Assembly (NCBI GenBank): GCA_963818695.1
Contig: CAWFTG010000006.1
Location: 124,001-188,000 of the forward strand
Reading direction: 5' to 3'
Length of the DNA stretch: 64,000 nucleotides
Source of the DNA: AP-15 sp963818695
Lineage (GTDB): Bacteria; Pseudomonadota; Alphaproteobacteria; ATCC43930; CGMCC-115725
Part shown: positions 8,694 through 16,594 of the stretch, in pieces
How the letters are laid out: every line of letters starts with the position of its first letter
How positions within the stretch are numbered: position 1 is the first letter of the stretch
Position numbers and translations under genes: made by a program
Notes under the pieces: model-generated
Told to the model about the DNA's origin: nothing
Database searches by the model: none
Seen by the model: the letters and a program-made list of their open reading frames with translations, nothing else

Positions 8694-10381
8694 ACCATCC
8701 GCCTTTGCAGCCGGGGGCCCGGCCGGATTACGGCGACCCCAACGCGCTCTTCTTTGTCCCGCTCGGCGGTGCGGGCGAAATCGGGATGAACCTGAATGTC
8801 TACGGGTACCAAGGCGACTGGCTGATCATCGATTGCGGCGTCACTTTCGGAGATGATTCGCAGCCGGGGCTCGAAGTCGTCATGCCCGATCCCGGCTTTA
8901 TCGTCGAACGTCGCGATCGCTTGCTCGGGATCGTGGCGACCCATGCCCACGAGGATCATATCGGGGCTATTCCTTATCTCTGGAGGCAGCTGCGCTGCCC
9001 GATCTGGGCGACCCCGTTTACCGCCTCGTTCTTGCGCGCCAAACTGGCCGAGACCGGGTTTGCCGATCAGGTCAAAATCAATGTTGTCCCGTTGTCGGGC
9101 AGGTTCACGATCGGCCCGTTCGATCTCGAACTTATCACCCTCACGCATTCGATCCCGGAACCGAATGCGGTCGCGCTGCGCACGCCGGTCGGAACGATAT
9201 TGCATACCGGCGACTGGAAGTTCGATCCGGACCCGATGATCGGCCCGACTGCAGACGAGGCGGCCTTGACCAGGCTCGGCGACGAGGGTGTCCTGGCATT
9301 GGTCGGGGATTCGACAAACGCGCTGCGGCCCGGGGTTTCAGGATCCGAGGCGGAGCTGCGCCGGTCTCTCATCGACCTGATCGGTCGCTATGGTGCGCGG
9401 GTCGCAGTCGCCTGCTTCGCCTCGAATGTTGCGCGGCTCGAGACGATTGCGCGGGCGGCGGCCGCCCACGGCCGGGAAATCGCGCTGGTCGGACGCTCGC
9501 TGTGGCGGATCGACAAGGCTGCCCGCGAGAACGGTTACCTGGCGGACCTGCCGCGCTTTCTGACCGAGGACGAGGCGGGCTACATCCCGCGCGACCGGAT
9601 CGTGATGATCTGCACCGGCAGCCAAGGCGAGCCGCGTGCGGCTCTGTCGCGGATCGCCCGCGACGACCATCCGCATGTCGTGCTCGAGACCGGGGATGTC
9701 GTCATCTTCTCGTCGCGCATCATTCCGGGCAATGAGAAATCGATCAATCGGCTGCAGAACGCGTTGGTCCGGCTGGGTGTGGAGATCGTCACGGAGGAGG
9801 ACCATTTCGTCCATGTCTCGGGGCATCCGGCCCGCGACGAGCTGGTGCGGATGTACCAGATGGTCCGCCCACAAATTGCCGTCCCGGTGCACGGCGAGGC
9901 CCGCCACCTGATCGCGCATGCCGAGCTCGCGGGCGAGTGCCAGGTTCAACAGCCGCTGGTCATTCAGAACGGCGATGTGGTCCGGCTCGCCCCGAGCGGC
10001 GCCAGCGTCGTCGACGAGGTGCCGGTCGGGAGGCTCGCCAGCGACGGTAAGGGTCTGCTGCCGGTCGATGGCACAGCGCTGAAGGACCGTCGTCGCGTCA
10101 CTTTCAACGGCACCGCCGTTGCCACTCTGGTTTTCGATCGCCGTGGTCAACCCCTGGCGCCGCCGACGATCAGCACGATCGGCATCGTCGAGCCGGCCGC
10201 TGCCGAGGCCGCCGCTCCAGCCTTGCGCAGCGCCGTCGAACGTGCGCTCGACGAATTGCCGCGGGACCTGCGCCGCGACGACGAGGCCGTGCGCGATGCG
10301 GCTCGCCGAGCGCTGCGCCGCATCCTCAATCAACGCTTTGGCAAGCGGCCGCTGGTCGAAATTCATCTGGTCAGGATTTGA
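8690..10381 (+). CDS. rnj: Ribonuclease J
   Basis: Metallo-beta-lactamase/beta-CASP ribonuclease with 5'-3' exonuclease and endonuclease activity in RNA processing. The 563-residue product has the HAHEDH metal motif at residues 85-90, a GDWKFDPDP segment, GDSTNAL, the beta-CASP region with CFASNVARLETI and GSQGEPRAALSRIA, and the HVSGHPARDEL and PVHGEARHL motifs. The C-terminal domain of about 100 residues is present. The ATG at 8690 overlaps the coaX stop. The family is usual in this position in alphaproteobacteria. Confidence 0.95.
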   Translation: MNHPPLQPGARPDYGDPNALFFVPLGGAGEIGMNLNVYGYQGDWLIIDCGVTFGDDSQPGLEVVMPDPGFIVERRDRLLGIVATHAHEDHIGAIPYLWRQLRCPIWATPFTASFLRAKLAETGFADQVKINVVPLSGRFTIGPFDLELITLTHSIPEPNAVALRTPVGTILHTGDWKFDPDPMIGPTADEAALTRLGDEGVLALVGDSTNALRPGVSGSEAELRRSLIDLIGRYGARVAVACFASNVARLETIARAAAAHGREIALVGRSLWRIDKAARENGYLADLPRFLTEDEAGYIPRDRIVMICTGSQGEPRAALSRIARDDHPHVVLETGDVVIFSSRIIPGNEKSINRLQNALVRLGVEIVTEEDHFVHVSGHPARDELVRMYQMVRPQIAVPVHGEARHLIAHAELAGECQVQQPLVIQNGDVVRLAPSGASVVDEVPVGRLASDGKGLLPVDGTALKDRRRVTFNGTAVATLVFDRRGQPLAPPTISTIGIVEPAAAEAAAPALRSAVERALDELPRDLRRDDEAVRDAARRALRRILNQRFGKRPLVEIHLVRI

Positions 10382-10424
10382 CGCCTGTGCGCTGTGCGAA
10401 TGCCTCTCTCCCGACCGTCTTGGT

Positions 10425-10470
10425 CCCCACCCTACCCCTCCCCCGCAAGCGAGGGAGGGAAGGGTGGGGG
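10425..10470. repeat. Palindromic CCCTCCC repeat between rnj and mce
   Basis: A near-perfect hairpin (CCCCACCCTACCCCTCCC, then CGCAAGCG, then GGGAGGGAAGGGTGGGG) fills the gap between rnj and mce. It has no T-run and is a dispersed GC-rich palindrome rather than an intrinsic terminator. A related copy sits at about 30611-30656. Confidence 0.65.
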
Positions 10471-10496
10471 CGGGGCGGCGCGAGGAGCATTCCGCG

Positions 10497-10901
10497 ATGA
10501 TCGGCAGGCTCAACCATGTCGCGATCGTCGTGCCCGATGTCGCGGCGGCGGGCGCCACCTACCGTCAGGTCCTGGGCGCGCGCGTCTCGGAGCCACGCCT
10601 GCTGCCGGCTCATGGCGTGACGGTCGTCTTTGTCGAGTTGCCGAACACCAAGATCGAGCTGCTCGAACCGCTCGGCCCAACCTCCCCGGTCAAGGCCTTT
10701 CTCGAGCGCAACCCGGCCGGCGGAATGCATCACATCTGCTACGAGGTCGACGACATCATCGAGGCGCGGGATCGGCTGCGGGCGGAAGGCGCGAGAGTGC
10801 TCGGGGATGGCGAGCCGCGGTTGGGCGCCCACGACAAGCCGGTACTCTTTCTTCACCCGAAGGATTTTTGTGGAACCCTCATCGAGCTCGAGCAGGCGTG
10901 A
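10497..10901 (+). CDS. mce: Methylmalonyl-CoA epimerase
   Basis: Interconverts (2R)- and (2S)-methylmalonyl-CoA in propionyl-CoA metabolism. The 134-residue product has two VOC-fold halves: LNHVAIVVPDVAAA at the N-terminus with the metal His, FVELPNTKIELLEPLG with the metal Glu, and GMHHICYEVDDI and KDFCGTLIELEQ in the second half. ATG at 10497 has GAGGAG about eight bases upstream. Length is exact for the family and the location after rnj is conserved in alphaproteobacteria. Confidence 0.94.
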   Translation: MIGRLNHVAIVVPDVAAAGATYRQVLGARVSEPRLLPAHGVTVVFVELPNTKIELLEPLGPTSPVKAFLERNPAGGMHHICYEVDDIIEARDRLRAEGARVLGDGEPRLGAHDKPVLFLHPKDFCGTLIELEQA

Positions 10902-10928
10902 GCCGAGGCCGGCAGTACGCGGCCCCTG

Positions 10929-11165
10929 ATGGCATGGGTCACCGGAATTATCGTCTATGTCCTTGTCTGGTGGATCACCCTCTTTGCCGTATTGCCACTG
11001 TGGGTGACGCCGGCCGAACCGGACGACCCTGGTCACGCCGCAGGGGCGCCGCAACAGCCGCGCCTGCTGCTGAAGATGGCTATTACGACGGTGGTTTCGG
11101 CACTCATCTGGCTGGTAATTTACCTATTGGTGAGATCGCCCTGGCTGAGTTTCCGGGAGCCGTGA
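10929..11165 (+). CDS. DUF1467 family two-helix membrane protein
   Basis: Small inner-membrane protein of 78 residues with a helix at about 5-28 (IIVYVLVWWITLFAVLPLWV) and another at about 50-72 (TTVVSALIWLVIYLLV). Between them is a short proline-rich loop. The PLWVTPAEPDDPGHAAGAP segment matches the DUF1467 family that commonly follows mce in alphaproteobacteria. Function is unknown. It ends one base before the TTG of the next gene. Confidence 0.85.
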   Translation: MAWVTGIIVYVLVWWITLFAVLPLWVTPAEPDDPGHAAGAPQQPRLLLKMAITTVVSALIWLVIYLLVRSPWLSFREP

Positions 11166-11166
11166 G

Positions 11167-11712
11167 TTGAGCGCCGCATACTGCCGAATCGCGCCCGGCC
11201 ACCCGGTTCACAGCCCCTATCATAATGGCGAGTACGGTTTCCCGACCAGCGAGGAGAGCGTGCTGTTCGAGCGGCTCGTCCTCGAAATCAACCAGGCGGG
11301 ATTGTCATGGCTGACGATCCTCAAGAAACGGGCGGCGTTTCGTGCGGCCTTTGCGGATTTCGACGTCGACCGGGTGGCCGGTTTCGGGCCGGCCGATATC
11401 GACCGCCTGCTCGCCGATTTGGGGATCATTCGCAACCGGCTCAAAATCGAAGCGGCGGCCGAGAATGCACGGCGCATCCAGACGCTGCGAAGGTCCCACG
11501 GCTCGCTCGCCGGCTGGCTCGAGGCGCACCACCCGCGATCGCCGCAGGAATGGACACGGCTGTTTCGGCAGACCTTTCGCTTCACCGGCGGGCAGATCGT
11601 CAACGAGTTCCTGATGAGCATCGGTTATCTGCCCGGAGCGCACGAGCCGGACTGTCCGGTCTTTGCCCGAATTGTAGAGGCGTCACCCCCTTGGGCGCAG
11701 GTACCTGTCTGA
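11167..11712 (+). CDS. tag: DNA-3-methyladenine glycosylase I family protein
   Basis: Base-excision repair enzyme family that removes 3-methyladenine from DNA. The 181-residue product shows the YHNGEYGFP box (family YHDEEWG), the LEINQAGLSWLTILKKR segment containing the base-recognition region, and at the C-terminus HEPDC, which with an N-terminal Cys supplies the usual zinc ligands. The start is TTG at 11167, directly after the DUF1467 stop; a later start would remove the zinc Cys. In many relatives proS or other genes follow DUF1467, so tag here is a local variation. Confidence 0.88.
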   Translation: MSAAYCRIAPGHPVHSPYHNGEYGFPTSEESVLFERLVLEINQAGLSWLTILKKRAAFRAAFADFDVDRVAGFGPADIDRLLADLGIIRNRLKIEAAAENARRIQTLRRSHGSLAGWLEAHHPRSPQEWTRLFRQTFRFTGGQIVNEFLMSIGYLPGAHEPDCPVFARIVEASPPWAQVPV

Positions 11713-11774
11713 GTTTGACGGCGGCAACGGTTTTGTCCGAAACTGCCGGATCATGACCATCAGAGGTGGTTTCG

Positions 11775-12131
11775 ATGTCGCTGCGGCAGAAGTACCTCAA
11801 AATACTTTCCGAGATCATGCCGGCCGGCGCGGTCGGCGTATCCTTATTGCTCGGCTCGACCGCACCTAGCGACGCCAACCAGCATCCGGCAGGGTCGCCA
11901 ACCATGGCATCGGATCTCTTCAGTGTGTCGGAGCGGCTCGCCGTCATACGTGAGGCGGTCTCAGACCTCCCGGCCGCGGTCGAGCCGGCCGACGATCAGC
12001 AGCAGCTCGCCTGGGGAAATTGGTGGCGCAACGGTGGATGGAGAGGCCCCGGCTGGCGCAACGGCGGGTGGAGCAACTGGCGCAATGGTTGGCGCAATGG
12101 GGGTTGGAATAATTGGTGGCGTAATTGGTAG
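11775..12131 (+). CDS. grrA1: GrrA/OscA1-type cyclophane RiPP precursor 1
   Basis: Precursor peptide of 118 residues. Residues 1-35 resemble a signal-like leader (MSLRQKYLKILSEIMPAGAV, then a hydrophobic run ending GSTAPSDAN). A middle region (SERLAVIREAVSDL) is shared with the second precursor. The last about 42 residues are almost only Trp, Asn, Arg and Gly, with eight W-x-N triplets (WGN, WRN, WSN, WNN) and the end NNWWRNW. In the GrrA/OscA1 family a radical SAM enzyme joins the Trp ring to the Asn side chain within such triplets. ATG at 11775 starts the shared MSLRQKY leader. No close known sequence can be checked here; family assignment rests on the repeat, the leader and the maturase 0.5 kb away. 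Confidence 0.85.
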   Translation: MSLRQKYLKILSEIMPAGAVGVSLLLGSTAPSDANQHPAGSPTMASDLFSVSERLAVIREAVSDLPAAVEPADDQQQLAWGNWWRNGGWRGPGWRNGGWSNWRNGWRNGGWNNWWRNW

Positions 12132-12272
12132 CTTGTCGGTCGAGCGGAGCCGGGCTTGCGCGGCTTCATAAGTTTGACTGGGGTGAGCTTCATTGCTATG
12201 ACGCGCGAGGCATAGGCGTGCGAGCGATTTATATCGCATTGTTGATTGATGCTTGGTGAGGGAGGGGTTCTG

Positions 12273-12632
12273 ATGTCACTGCGGCAGAAATACGTCAAGG
12301 TTCTGTCAGGGATCCTCCCTGCCGGGGCAGTTGGCATGTCGCTATTCCTCGGCTCGACAGCGCCGGCCGCCGCTAACGAGCACCCCACAACCGCGCAACC
12401 TTCGGCTTCGGATAAAGATGCGGTCGCGGAAAGGCTGGCAGCTATTCGTGAGGCGGTCTCGGAGGTAGGCGGTACCGGGAGTAAGGCGGTAGAACCGGGT
12501 GCCGGCAATCTGCGGCTTGCTTGGGGAAATTGGGGCTGGGGTTGGGGTCGCCCGTGGGGCGGTTGGGGTTGGCCCAATTGGAACAATTGGCGCAACTGGA
12601 ACAACTGGAACAACTGGTGGCGTAATTGGTAG
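12273..12632 (+). CDS. grrA2: GrrA/OscA1-type cyclophane RiPP precursor 2
   Basis: Second precursor, 119 residues, paralogous to the first. It shares MSLRQKY, PAGAVG, LGSTAP and ERLAAIREAVSE, and the identical C-terminus NNWWRNW. The core differs: it starts WGNWGWGWG, has a Gly/Trp block with one Pro, then a run of W-x-N triplets (WPN, WNN, WRN, WNN, WNN, WRN; seven in all with the first). ATG at 12273 has GGGAGG about eight bases upstream. It ends 23 bases before the maturase gene. The sharper ribosome site suggests this copy may be the better expressed; that is inference. Confidence 0.86.
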   Translation: MSLRQKYVKVLSGILPAGAVGMSLFLGSTAPAAANEHPTTAQPSASDKDAVAERLAAIREAVSEVGGTGSKAVEPGAGNLRLAWGNWGWGWGRPWGGWGWPNWNNWRNWNNWNNWWRNW

Positions 12633-12655
12633 GTGGGTAAACGGCGAGCCGCCTC

Positions 12656-13855
12656 GTGCCCAGAATAGAACTGCTGGTCATTCAGCCTACTCCGTTCTGC
12701 AATATCGACTGCCGGTATTGTTATTTGCCGGATCGGAATTCGAAAGCGATCGTTGCGTCGACGACCCTCTCTAATCTTTTTTCGCAGGTGTTTTCATCGG
12801 GCTGGCTCCAGGACTGCTTGTCGGTAGTATGGCATGCCGGCGAACCGACGGTGTTGCCGATCGGGTTCTACCGCGATGCGTTCCGAATGATCGATCGGGC
12901 GAGGCCGGCGGAATTGGCGGTCACCCACTCCTTTCAAACCAATGGGACGCTGATTGACGACGCATGGTGCGATTTCTTTGCCGAGGAGCACGTCAATATC
13001 GGGGTCAGCGTCGACGGGCCGAGGCTCCTGCACGATCGCAATAGGCTGACCCGCTCGGGCCGCGGCACTTTTGACAAGACGATTGCCGGCATTCGGTGCC
13101 TGCGCCGGCACGAAGTGCCCTTTCATGTGATTTCGGTGCTGTCGCTGGACAGCATGCTGGAACCCAGAGAGATGTTCGATTTCTATGTCGCCGAGGGCAT
13201 CGAGCAGGTGTGCTTCAATGTAGAAGAATCCGAAGGCGACCACGTTTCGCAGTCCTTTGCCGATAGCAGTGTCGAGGCCGCGTATTACCGGTTCTTGAGC
13301 GAGTTCTGGCGGCTGTCGTCGGCGATGCCTGGGAAGATCACGTTCATTCGTGAAATCGAGCACGCACTGCAGCAGGTGATCCGCCCCAAGGATGCTCCGT
13401 TTGGCAACCAGCTGGTCGAGCCTTTTGCCGTCATCAGTATGGATTGGGCCGGAAACATATCGACATTCTCGCCCGAGCTGCTCGGCTTGAAGAATGCGCA
13501 ATACGGTGATTTCCTATTGGGGAACATCAATCGTGACAGGCTCGTCGATTTGCCGCGGCGAGCGAACTTCGCCAGGATGCTCGAAGATATTGAAGCAGGC
13601 GTGGCGATGTGCCGTGAAACCTGTGAGTATTTCAGCGTGTGCGGTGGGGGTGAGCCGGTCAACAAGCTCGCCGAGAACGGGACCTTCATCAGCACCGAGA
13701 CCACCTATTGCCGCCTGACCAAGATGCGGTCAACCGATCTCGTTCTCGATGCGCTGGACCGCGTGCAGCCGAGTATGTCCGACCGGAACGATCCGCGCAT
13801 TCCTTCCATCGAGATAGCTGCGCGGGCGCAGGATCACAGCGCCCGCTTGGGATGA
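12656..13855 (+). CDS. grrM: GrrM/OscB-type radical SAM/SPASM cyclophane-forming maturase
   Basis: Enzyme of 399 residues expected to form carbon-carbon cyclophane links in the Trp-x-Asn cores of the two upstream precursors, using S-adenosylmethionine and Fe-S clusters. The radical SAM motif CNIDCRYCY has cysteines at about 15, 19 and 22. The WHAGEPT glycine-rich SAM-binding motif follows at about residue 60. The C-terminal SPASM region (about 315-355) shows CRETCEYFSVCGGG and a final YCRL. The start is GTG at 12656; an ATG-led alternative would cut into the first strand. The gene for the next protein begins 23 bases after its stop. Known GrrM partners are GrrA peptides, in line with the context. 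Confidence 0.9.
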   Translation: MPRIELLVIQPTPFCNIDCRYCYLPDRNSKAIVASTTLSNLFSQVFSSGWLQDCLSVVWHAGEPTVLPIGFYRDAFRMIDRARPAELAVTHSFQTNGTLIDDAWCDFFAEEHVNIGVSVDGPRLLHDRNRLTRSGRGTFDKTIAGIRCLRRHEVPFHVISVLSLDSMLEPREMFDFYVAEGIEQVCFNVEESEGDHVSQSFADSSVEAAYYRFLSEFWRLSSAMPGKITFIREIEHALQQVIRPKDAPFGNQLVEPFAVISMDWAGNISTFSPELLGLKNAQYGDFLLGNINRDRLVDLPRRANFARMLEDIEAGVAMCRETCEYFSVCGGGEPVNKLAENGTFISTETTYCRLTKMRSTDLVLDALDRVQPSMSDRNDPRIPSIEIAARAQDHSARLG

Positions 13856-13878
13856 ACACTGGTAATTCGGAGGATGTG

Positions 13879-14619
13879 ATGAACACGAGGTTCCCCCGCT
13901 TGGGCGTGTTTGCAATAGCTGCTGCGCTGCAGGTCGCTCTGGCCGGGCTCGCATTCGCTCAGGGCGGCCCGCTTCCGTCAGGAGCGCCCGCGCAGCCGCA
14001 AGGTTATGCAGGTGGCGGCGCGGGAGAAATGGTCGAACCGACCCAATCGAATGAAACGACCCCGGGGACGGAACTTCCTGTTCTCTATGTCACCAGCGTC
14101 GAGGTGATCCGGACTTCGACAGAGCCCCAGCTCGATATCGTCCGGGTCACCGGGCTTACCGGCTCGCAGGGCTGGAGCGCCCCGCAGCTGGTACCGACAT
14201 TTGTCGGCAAACCGTTGGACGGGATCCTCGATCTGCAATTCATCGCGACGATGCCGGAGCAGACGCAGGTGGCGGAAGGTTTTGTCCCGATCGGCGCGGT
14301 GTTTCCATTGGAAGAGGGCCACCTATTCAAGGGCGTGCGCGTACGCGCCTCGGAGAATGCGATCGAGGTAAAACAAATGCCGGGCGTCAACCAGGCACAG
14401 ATCAACATCAACGGCTGCAAAGACTGCGTCGGCAAGAAGTTTGTCGAGCGCGGCCAGGCGCAACCTGGCCAGCAAGGGGTCGTTCGCCAGGAGGATCTCC
14501 CCAAGGTGTTGCGCTGGATCGTACCGTCGCGCGGCATCAGAGGCATTACACACAATCCGAACCGGCTCAATCTGATCCTCGGCGACGACAACACGATCAT
14601 CGCGGCCTACTGGGAATAG
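13879..14619 (+). CDS. Secreted protein of unknown function linked to the Grr locus
   Basis: A 246-residue protein with a clear signal peptide (VFAIAAALQVALAGLAFAQ, cleavage near residue 26) and a short Gly/Pro/Gln-rich linker. The mature part has no motif I recognise. Two cysteines lie close together in INGCKDCVGKK near residue 180, and basic and aromatic residues fill the C-terminal RWIVPSRGIRG...NPNRLNLILGDD region. ATG at 13879 is chosen for the strong GGAGG five bases upstream; an ATG overlapping the grrM stop (13852) is in frame. Tight linkage to grrM suggests a periplasmic role in processing, export or holding of the cyclophane peptides, but this is inference. Confidence 0.75.
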   Translation: MNTRFPRLGVFAIAAALQVALAGLAFAQGGPLPSGAPAQPQGYAGGGAGEMVEPTQSNETTPGTELPVLYVTSVEVIRTSTEPQLDIVRVTGLTGSQGWSAPQLVPTFVGKPLDGILDLQFIATMPEQTQVAEGFVPIGAVFPLEEGHLFKGVRVRASENAIEVKQMPGVNQAQININGCKDCVGKKFVERGQAQPGQQGVVRQEDLPKVLRWIVPSRGIRGITHNPNRLNLILGDDNTIIAAYWE

Positions 14620-14705
14620 CCGATAGCGCTCCTGCTCCCCCCTCTCTGGTCGGGCAAAACGCGGCCTGCAGGCTTCGCTCTTCGTAGCGGACCTGGCGTG
14701 AGGTA

Positions 14706-14990
14706 ATGGCCTCATTGGATGCCGCGGTGGTTCTCGTCATCCTGCTCGGCTGCAGCACGCTGGTTTACAAATTGCCCGCTCTTGAGAGGATTGGCAATCC
14801 AGAGCATTCAGCTGGATCGCTCTCTTCGAGAATGGGGCACCGAAGCCCAGCTCACGCGTGAGCTGCTGCGGGCCTACACCGCAGCGGCGATTCCCTCGAC
14901 ATGGACCCGAGAGCCAAAACCTCCCGGCGATTATTTCTGCAGATGCTGCTCAATCAGGGCCGTTTCAGCGGCGCCCAGCGGTGGCCTGAC
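14706..14990 (+). pseudogene. Degenerate membrane-protein gene, possibly DUF4239-like
   Basis: ATG at 14706 opens a frame with a hydrophobic start (DAAVVLVILLGC) that stops after about 50 codons. A neighbouring frame then reads LDRSLREWGTEAQLTRELLRAY, which resembles the DxxLxxYGPExxxxRxLLR region of DUF4239 membrane proteins. A third frame continues with QMLLNQGRFSG. No single frame covers the region, so it is best read as a decayed or badly sequenced gene whose 3' end meets the convergent gene at 15004. The family link is weak. Confidence 0.35.
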
Positions 14991-15003
14991 GGTTATTTGG
15001 AAA

Positions 15004-16318
15004 TCATTCCGCGGCCGCCGGCAGTTGCACATTCCGGACCGGCACATTCGCCGGCGGGATTGGGCGCTGCTGCAGCCGATCGCTGATTACGTCCCAGATC
15101 TGCCGCAAGCGCTGAACATGCAGGTCGTCGCGGATGATCGCGACCAGCGAGTTCGAGTTCGAGGGCCAGGTCGAGTTGCATTTCACTGCTGCCGGGCGCC
15201 ACTGGCTGATGCGGTTTGGCTCCCGAGCCACCAACGGGTGGCTGACCGACTGGCGGCTGACCGGCTGGCAGCTCAATTGTCTCGCCCCCTGCGGAGGGCG
15301 GCTCCCCGACCAGCGCCGGCACCAGCCGCCGGCGCAAGGTCGGGCTGTCCAACGCCTTTTCCAGGTCGAAGATGGTGCGGATATTGAGTTCGCGCAGCCG
15401 CAGGGTGCGAGCCGAGCCGACCGCCAGGATCAGCTGCGCCTGCGCGACCCAATCGATGACTTCATAGAGGCCGTATGGTGTTTCGACAAAGATCTGGATC
15501 GGATTGATCGTCGCCAGGTTCTGCACGTCCTCGATCTCGAACTCGGCAAGCCGCAGCTTCATGAACGGATCGATGCCGAGAATCATGTCGAGGGGATATT
15601 CCTCCTGCAGGGCTCGGCTCTCCGGGCTAACCCGCCGCAGCCGCAACCAGGGGAATTTGGCCATCAGCGCGTCGATGCAGAGAGTCGGGAAGAAACCCAC
15701 CAGGAAGGCGATGACCACCATCGCATGCGGGCCCACCGAGGCCAGGATCTGGCTTTGCCAGATCGCCGCCATCGTGAATACCGCGAGCAGAATGTGGCCG
15801 ATCGACTGGAAGAACGAGATCGGCGCGAGATCGAAATTCGATATTCGCCGGACCAGGTACTGAATCGTCCAGACGTAGCTGCCGATGAAGGTGTAGCTCA
15901 GAGCGCCTAGAAACGGACGGTCGGCGGCCGCCAGATCCTCGGGAACGCTGACCGGAAAAGCAAAGTAGTTGGGCAGCGGCACTACATCCGGCATGAACGC
16001 CATTCGGTACCCGAGCGCCGTCAGGATAATGTAAATTGCGACAGGCAACAAATAATAAGAGAAACGGTGCGGATTATCATGAAGATCGCGTTCTGGATTG
16101 GCCTCAGGATCGTATTTGTATTTGACGAGCTCAAAGGAAGGAATGATTAATGGCGCGCCGTTGGGCAAGCTGGCAAAACTGAACAGCCGTTCCAGGTCGC
16201 GGACTATTTCGCGTCTGAAGGCGCGAATGTTATTGCGGCCGACAAAGATGCCGAGCGGCACGACGCAGCTGAGCATGACCAGTGCCGTCCATCGCAACGC
16301 TTCAGCCAAACCGGTCAT
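15004..16318 (-). CDS. Unrecognised multi-helix membrane protein, one frameshift
   Basis: A protein of about 435 residues with about five membrane helices in the first 240 residues (WTALVMLSCVVPLGIFVG, YYLLPVAIYIILTALGY, LSYTFIGSYVWTIQYLV, HILLAVFTMAAIW, MVVIAFLVGFFPTLCI). A soluble region follows with FEIEDVQNLATINPIQIFVETPYG and LRLRELNIRTIFDLEKAL, reminiscent of helix-hairpin-helix-like repeats, then a Pro/Gly linker. Near 15145 the frame shifts inside a CTCGAACTCGAACTCG repeat; the continuation VAIIRDDLHVQRLRQIWDVI ends at 15004. ATG at 16318 has AAGGAG upstream. Function unknown. Confidence 0.65.
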
Positions 16319-16594
16319 CTGCTTCTCCTTGGTAGTCCGGATCCGACCCGCTGCATCGCATCCCACATTAACTGCGTGAGTCGGTGTTTAATTACTCTTT
16401 TTTGGTTAAGGGGACTACCTGTTCTTCCCGGGGTGCGGGTACGTCCCGCGGGGAATGGCGTCCGCTATAAAGGCGGAGCATTGCCGATGCCTAATTTCGA
16501 TGCATCCCTGACCCGCGCGATGCCGCCTTGTTGAGCAAAGGGGGTTGCCGGTAGATAGCGCCGGCCGGCTCCGCTTTGCGCAATCGGGGGCGTT

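Noticed and set aside
12010..12630. Tandem repeats in the Trp-rich region as a minisatellite or CRISPR-like array
   Set aside because: The repeats are short, degenerate and match coding W-x-N triplets of the two precursors; there are no spacers of constant length.
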